The notes under the pieces were generated by a model. The model did not search any database. It was not told the origin of the DNA and saw only the letters and a list, made by a program, of their open reading frames with translations. From the NCBI RefSeq assembly GCF_011044175.1, contig NZ_CP049057.1, positions 1,875,501 to 1,939,500 of the forward strand: 64,000 nucleotides of DNA, given 5' to 3'. The stretch is from Rasiella rasia (lineage in GTDB: Bacteria; Bacteroidota; Bacteroidia; Flavobacteriales; Flavobacteriaceae). Position numbers and translations under genes: made by a program. Of the stretch, positions 60,346 to 64,000 are shown piece after piece. Every line of letters begins with the position of its first letter. Positions within the stretch are counted from its first letter, which is position 1.

Positions 60346-63216
60346 ATGTCTGAAAAAAAACGCCTCTTCTTAGTTGATGCCTATGCCCTTATATTTCGTG
60401 GCTACTACGCTTTTATAAAAAATCCTAGAATTAATTCTAAAGGTCAAAATACAAGCGCCATTATGGGTTTTATGAATTCCCTTATAGACGTAGTAAAGCG
60501 TGAGCGTCCAGACCATCTTGCCGTTTGTTTCGACAAAGGCGGTAGTGTAGATAGAGTTGAAATGTTTGAGGCCTATAAGGCCAATCGAGATGAGACACCA
60601 GACGATATTCGCTCTGCGATTCCAATTATATGTGACATCTTGGAGGCAATGAAAATTCCAATTGTAGTAAAAGAAGGTTTTGAAGCGGATGATGTTATTG
60701 GCACCCTTGCTAAAAAAGCCGAAAAGGAGGGCTATACAACCTTTATGGTCACCCCCGACAAAGATTTTGCGCAACTTGTTTCTGAAAATATCTTTATGTA
60801 CAGACCTAAATCTTTTGGTGGTGGTTATGAAACATGGGGCATTCCTGAAGTACAAAAGAAATTTGAAGTTGAGCGTCCAGAACAGGTAATTGATTACCTA
60901 GGAATGATGGGCGATGCAAGTGATAATATTCCAGGTCTACCGGGCGTAGGTGATAAAACGGCCAAGAAGTTTATTGCGGCCTTTGGCTCTATGGAAGGCT
61001 TGCTAGCCAATACAGATCAGCTTAAGGGAAAGATGAAAGAAAAGGTAGAAGCTAATGGAGAACTTGGCTTGCTTTCTAAAAAACTAGCAACAATTATGCT
61101 TGACGTTCCTGTAGAATTTCACGAAGAAGATTTTGAAATGTGTCCGCCAGACACCCAAAAGGTGATGGACATATTTGATGAGTTAGAATTTAGAAGACTA
61201 AAAGATAATTTCTTGAAAGCATTTTCTGTAGAAGGCATGGCAAGCCTAGGCACAGAGCATCAGCCTAAACCTGAGAAAGACAGCACAGAAGCAAAAAAAC
61301 CGAAACCAGTCGCTAAGCAGTCGTCTAACGCTGGTCAAGGTCAATTCTCACTCTTTGGTGGTGATGGTGAAGCTACGGCAGATGTGCAAAGCTTTAGCAG
61401 TAGAAAAACAATAAAAGATACCGAGCATTTTTATCAGACCGTTCAACATGGGATGGGCACGAAATTATTTCTTCAAAATTTAATGAAGCAACCTTCTGTC
61501 TGTTTCGACACAGAAACAACGGGCTTAAATCCAATTACCGCAGAACTAGTTGGAATTGCATTCTCATGGGAGGCAGGCAAAGGGTTTTACCTTCCGTTTC
61601 CGGAAGAACGAGAAAAAGCCCAAGAGCTTATAGAGCTACTACGACCGTTTTTTGAAAATGAAGAAATTGAAAAAATAGGTCAGAACCTAAAATACGACAT
61701 AAAAGTTCTTCGGAAATATAACATTTCAGTAAAAGGGAAGCTGTTCGACACTATGTTAGCACACTACCTAATTAACCCCGACATGCGCCACAATATGGAT
61801 GTTCTTGCTGAAACATACCTTAATTACACCCCCGTATCTATTACAGAACTTATTGGCAAAAAAGGTAAGAATCAAAAATCGATGCGTGACGTTTCAATAG
61901 AAGAACAGACTGAATACGCTGTAGAAGACGCAGATATTACCCTTCAGCTTAAAGAACATTTTGAAAAAGAATTGGGTGAAGCAAACACTAAAAAGTTATT
62001 CGATGAAATAGAAGTGCCACTACTTCGTGTTTTAGCCGACATGGAGCTAGAAGGTATTAATCTAGACGAAAATTTCTTAAAATCTCTTTCTTCAGAATTA
62101 GATTCGGATATAAAAAACTTGGAAAAGGCAATTTATGAAGAGGCTGGCGAAGCATTCAATATTGCTTCCCCAAAGCAGTTGGGTGAAATTCTCTTCGGAA
62201 AGTTAAAGCTCATTGATAAACCGAAAAAAACGAAAACTGGACAATACTCCACCGCAGAAGATGTCTTGAGCTATTTAGCAAAAGACCATAAAATTATAGC
62301 CGATGTGCTCGAATATCGCGGACTTGCAAAATTAAAAAGTACCTATGTAGATGCCTTGCCAGAACAGGTAGAGCCAAGCACCCAACATGTGCACACAGAC
62401 TATATGCAGACCGTGGCAGCCACCGGAAGGCTAAGTAGCAACAATCCGAACCTGCAAAATATCCCAATACGTACCGAACGCGGTAGACAGGTGCGTAAAG
62501 CTTTTGTTCCCAGAAACGAAGATTACGTGCTTCTGGCAGCAGATTATTCGCAGATTGAGCTTCGTATAATTGCTGCATTAAGCCAAGAAGACACCATGAT
62601 AGCCGCTTTTAAGAATAATGAAGACATTCATACCACCACAGCTTCTAAAGTGTTTAATGTGCCTTTAGATGAAGTTACTCGAGAGCAGCGCAGCAATGCA
62701 AAGACTGTCAACTTCGGAATTATATACGGTGTTTCAGCTTTTGGTCTTAGCAATCAAACAGACCTCTCACGAGGAGAAGCAAAAGATCTTATTGAAACCT
62801 ACTATAAAACATACCCAAAACTTCGAAATTACATGAGCGAATTGGTAGATTTTGCTCGAGACAATGGCTATGTGCAAACGGTTTTAGGCAGACGTCGCTA
62901 CCTCAACGGAATTAACGGTAGTAATCAGGTGGTTCGGGGAGCTGCAGAACGAAATGCGGTTAATGCACCTATTCAAGGAAGTGCAGCAGATATTATTAAA
63001 ATAGCCATGATTAATATTCACCGTAAACTTTCCGAAGGAAATTATAAAAGTAAAATGTTGCTGCAAGTACATGATGAATTGGTATTTGACGTGTACAAAC
63101 CTGAATTAGAAGCAATGAAAACTCTCATCAAAACTGAAATGGAGAACGCTTATACGTTGAATGTCCCACTAGATGTAGAAATTGGAGTGGGTAACGATTG
63201 GTTAGAAGCCCATTAA
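60346..63216 (+). CDS. polA: DNA polymerase I
   Basis: 956 residues. Replication and repair polymerase with all three domains: 5'-3' exonuclease (about 1-290; 'LFLVDAYALIFRGYYAF', 'GFEADDVIGTLA', 'GMMGDASDNIPGLPGVGDKTA'), 3'-5' proofreading domain with intact acidic residues (CFDTETTGL, about 385) and the polymerase domain (motif A LLAADYSQIELRII, motif B 'RSNAKTVNFGIIYG', motif C VHDELVF). A charged, Gly/Ser-rich linker (about 305-350) is longer than in E. coli. Start ATG at 60346 gives the normal N-terminus. Confidence 0.97.
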   Translation: MSEKKRLFLVDAYALIFRGYYAFIKNPRINSKGQNTSAIMGFMNSLIDVVKRERPDHLAVCFDKGGSVDRVEMFEAYKANRDETPDDIRSAIPIICDILEAMKIPIVVKEGFEADDVIGTLAKKAEKEGYTTFMVTPDKDFAQLVSENIFMYRPKSFGGGYETWGIPEVQKKFEVERPEQVIDYLGMMGDASDNIPGLPGVGDKTAKKFIAAFGSMEGLLANTDQLKGKMKEKVEANGELGLLSKKLATIMLDVPVEFHEEDFEMCPPDTQKVMDIFDELEFRRLKDNFLKAFSVEGMASLGTEHQPKPEKDSTEAKKPKPVAKQSSNAGQGQFSLFGGDGEATADVQSFSSRKTIKDTEHFYQTVQHGMGTKLFLQNLMKQPSVCFDTETTGLNPITAELVGIAFSWEAGKGFYLPFPEEREKAQELIELLRPFFENEEIEKIGQNLKYDIKVLRKYNISVKGKLFDTMLAHYLINPDMRHNMDVLAETYLNYTPVSITELIGKKGKNQKSMRDVSIEEQTEYAVEDADITLQLKEHFEKELGEANTKKLFDEIEVPLLRVLADMELEGINLDENFLKSLSSELDSDIKNLEKAIYEEAGEAFNIASPKQLGEILFGKLKLIDKPKKTKTGQYSTAEDVLSYLAKDHKIIADVLEYRGLAKLKSTYVDALPEQVEPSTQHVHTDYMQTVAATGRLSSNNPNLQNIPIRTERGRQVRKAFVPRNEDYVLLAADYSQIELRIIAALSQEDTMIAAFKNNEDIHTTTASKVFNVPLDEVTREQRSNAKTVNFGIIYGVSAFGLSNQTDLSRGEAKDLIETYYKTYPKLRNYMSELVDFARDNGYVQTVLGRRRYLNGINGSNQVVRGAAERNAVNAPIQGSAADIIKIAMINIHRKLSEGNYKSKMLLQVHDELVFDVYKPELEAMKTLIKTEMENAYTLNVPLDVEIGVGNDWLEAH

Positions 63217-63242
63217 TACTACTATAATATGTTTATAAAGCA

Positions 63243-63271
63243 CAAGCCAATGCATTAATTGCATTGGCTTG
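63243..63271. terminator. Perfect hairpin between convergent polA and surface protein 4
   Basis: CAAGCCAATGCA and its exact complement TGCATTGGCTTG around loop TTAAT give a 12-bp stem. There is no strong T-run on either side, so it may act as a bidirectional barrier or weak terminator. Confidence 0.6.
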
Positions 63272-63320
63272 TTACATATAGATAAGTAGGTAGTTTTAAA
63301 GCTAAATATATGTTGTAATT

Positions 63321-64000
63321 TTAATAGCGGTGCGCTTCGTAAATTATTACTAACGGTTCACTTGCTAAGTAAGAATCTACATTCAACACAAAGCCTGTTG
63401 CAGTGAATGATGTTACTCGTGCGGTGGTTAGACCTAATTTTACCGCATCTTGGTTAGCATAACGCATTCCAATACAGTGATTAGGCGAAGCATACCTAGA
63501 AATATTATTTATGGATTCTCCAGACCCTCCACCGTTGATAACTTGTTGCTCTATGCTCCCACCGTTGTTATTAGCATACCCTTTCATGTAACCGAAAGAA
63601 TTATCTTTATTATTGCTACTAGATCCAGTAGTGTCTAATGTGTAAGATTCAATATTTGCATATGCCGTAAAAGTTATTCTTTTTGGTGTAAACCCTACAT
63701 TTATAGTAACATTACCAGTACCGTTTATGATTGTTTTACCAATAGCAGCACTTGCTGAATCGTCTATTAATTTTGCCCATCTAGCACCATTCCAATGGAA
63801 AAAACCAGCTTCAGAGAGCCCAGCAGCTCCAGTATTATAAACTAGTGTACCTACTACTATTGAGGCTGAATTTGGGCTCACAACTGTGGTAACGTCGGTA
63901 GTTGAGGTAAGCGCAACTCTTGGAATAAGGATACCATTATTATTTGAAGAAACATCTAAAGCAGCTTGGGGATTTACACTTCCTATACCTACTTGAGCAT
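63321..64000 (-). CDS. Surface repeat protein 4, C-terminal part only
   Basis: The frame enters from the right edge and ends at 63321; at least 226 codons are present and the start lies outside. The first visible residues 'AQVGIGSVNPQAALDVSS' and 'GILIPRVALTSTTDV' are the same N-terminal module as in surface proteins 1-3, directly after a signal-peptide cleavage-like site. There is no 17-residue array. The C-terminal domain (about 130 residues; 'GTGNVTINVGFTPKRITFTA' to 'PLVIIYEAHRY') is unrelated to those of the other three and resembles beta domains found at the ends of phage tail-like proteins. Function unknown. Confidence 0.75.
   Translation of the reverse strand, partial: AQVGIGSVNPQAALDVSSNNNGILIPRVALTSTTDVTTVVSPNSASIVVGTLVYNTGAAGLSEAGFFHWNGARWAKLIDDSASAAIGKTIINGTGNVTINVGFTPKRITFTAYANIESYTLDTTGSSSNNKDNSFGYMKGYANNNGGSIEQQVINGGGSGESINNISRYASPNHCIGMRYANQDAVKLGLTTARVTSFTATGFVLNVDSYLASEPLVIIYEAHRY

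Noticed and set aside
60370-60855. A 161-codon minus-strand open frame over the start of polA
   Set aside because: It lies wholly opposite the conserved 5' exonuclease domain of polA and shows no recognisable domain.

Overview
The window looks like a chromosome segment of a low-GC, probably marine member of the Flavobacteriaceae (Bacteroidota). The evidence is the type IX secretion (T9SS) sorting domains of types A and B, a PorP/SprF protein beside an OmpA-type partner, DUF3078 and DUF2480 family proteins, a hybrid two-component regulator with a Reg_prop sensor, many short-tailed lipoproteins, and TAnnTTTG-type -7 promoter boxes without clear Shine-Dalgarno sequences. No rRNA, tRNA, CRISPR array, transposase or phage module is visible. 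Both ends cut genes: a Vps10/BNR-repeat protein on the left and a fourth member of a surface-repeat family on the right.

Layout. 1-8.7 kb holds mostly housekeeping genes (Xaa-Pro aminopeptidase, BrnQ carrier, alpha/beta hydrolase, two tiny zinc-ribbon proteins, ThiL). 8.8-15.5 kb is a block of exported proteins: two paralogous choice-of-anchor B proteins (one lipoprotein, one T9SS cargo), a beta-propeller lipoprotein, and an MbnP/MbnH-like copper-protein and di-haem-enzyme pair. 15.6-23 kb is a complete SUF iron-sulfur operon (sufA, sufB, sufC, sufD, sufS, sufE, sufT) with two extra lipoprotein genes inside it and a DUF2480 gene at its end. 23-26.6 kb carries a DUF3078 outer-membrane protein, HflX and an exonuclease/endonuclease/phosphatase protein. 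26.7-35.4 kb is an SprB/SprF-like operon: two giant T9SS type-B cargo proteins, PorP/SprF and an OmpA/TPR lipoprotein-like partner.

35.6-63 kb contains the most distinctive material. Three complete and one partial protein share an N-terminal 'VGI...LDI...GLLIPRM' module. The three complete ones also carry arrays of an exact 17-residue repeat (N-[TIV]-A-[IVL]-G...), and the four have at least three unrelated C-terminal domains. A hybrid two-component regulator lies directly upstream of the first, and a sensor kinase plus LytTR regulator directly upstream of the third. Candidate operators are visible: TCACTAAA direct repeats exactly 21 bp apart occur both in front of the LytTR gene and in front of its neighbouring repeat protein, a different 21-bp-spaced direct repeat lies between the hybrid regulator and its neighbour, and a near-identical 18-bp promoter element is shared by the hybrid regulator and the second repeat protein. 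Together these suggest sensor-controlled expression of a modular surface-protein family.

Interleaved with this is a probable cyanophycin cycle: cphA (synthesis), divergent cphB (cyanophycinase) and, a few genes on, an isoaspartyl peptidase able to split the resulting dipeptide. polA lies near the right edge. Several intergenic structures (a nested palindrome at 53.4 kb, a promoter-hairpin unit at 55.0 kb, a long-range leader stem at 10.1 kb) are not explained by the genes.
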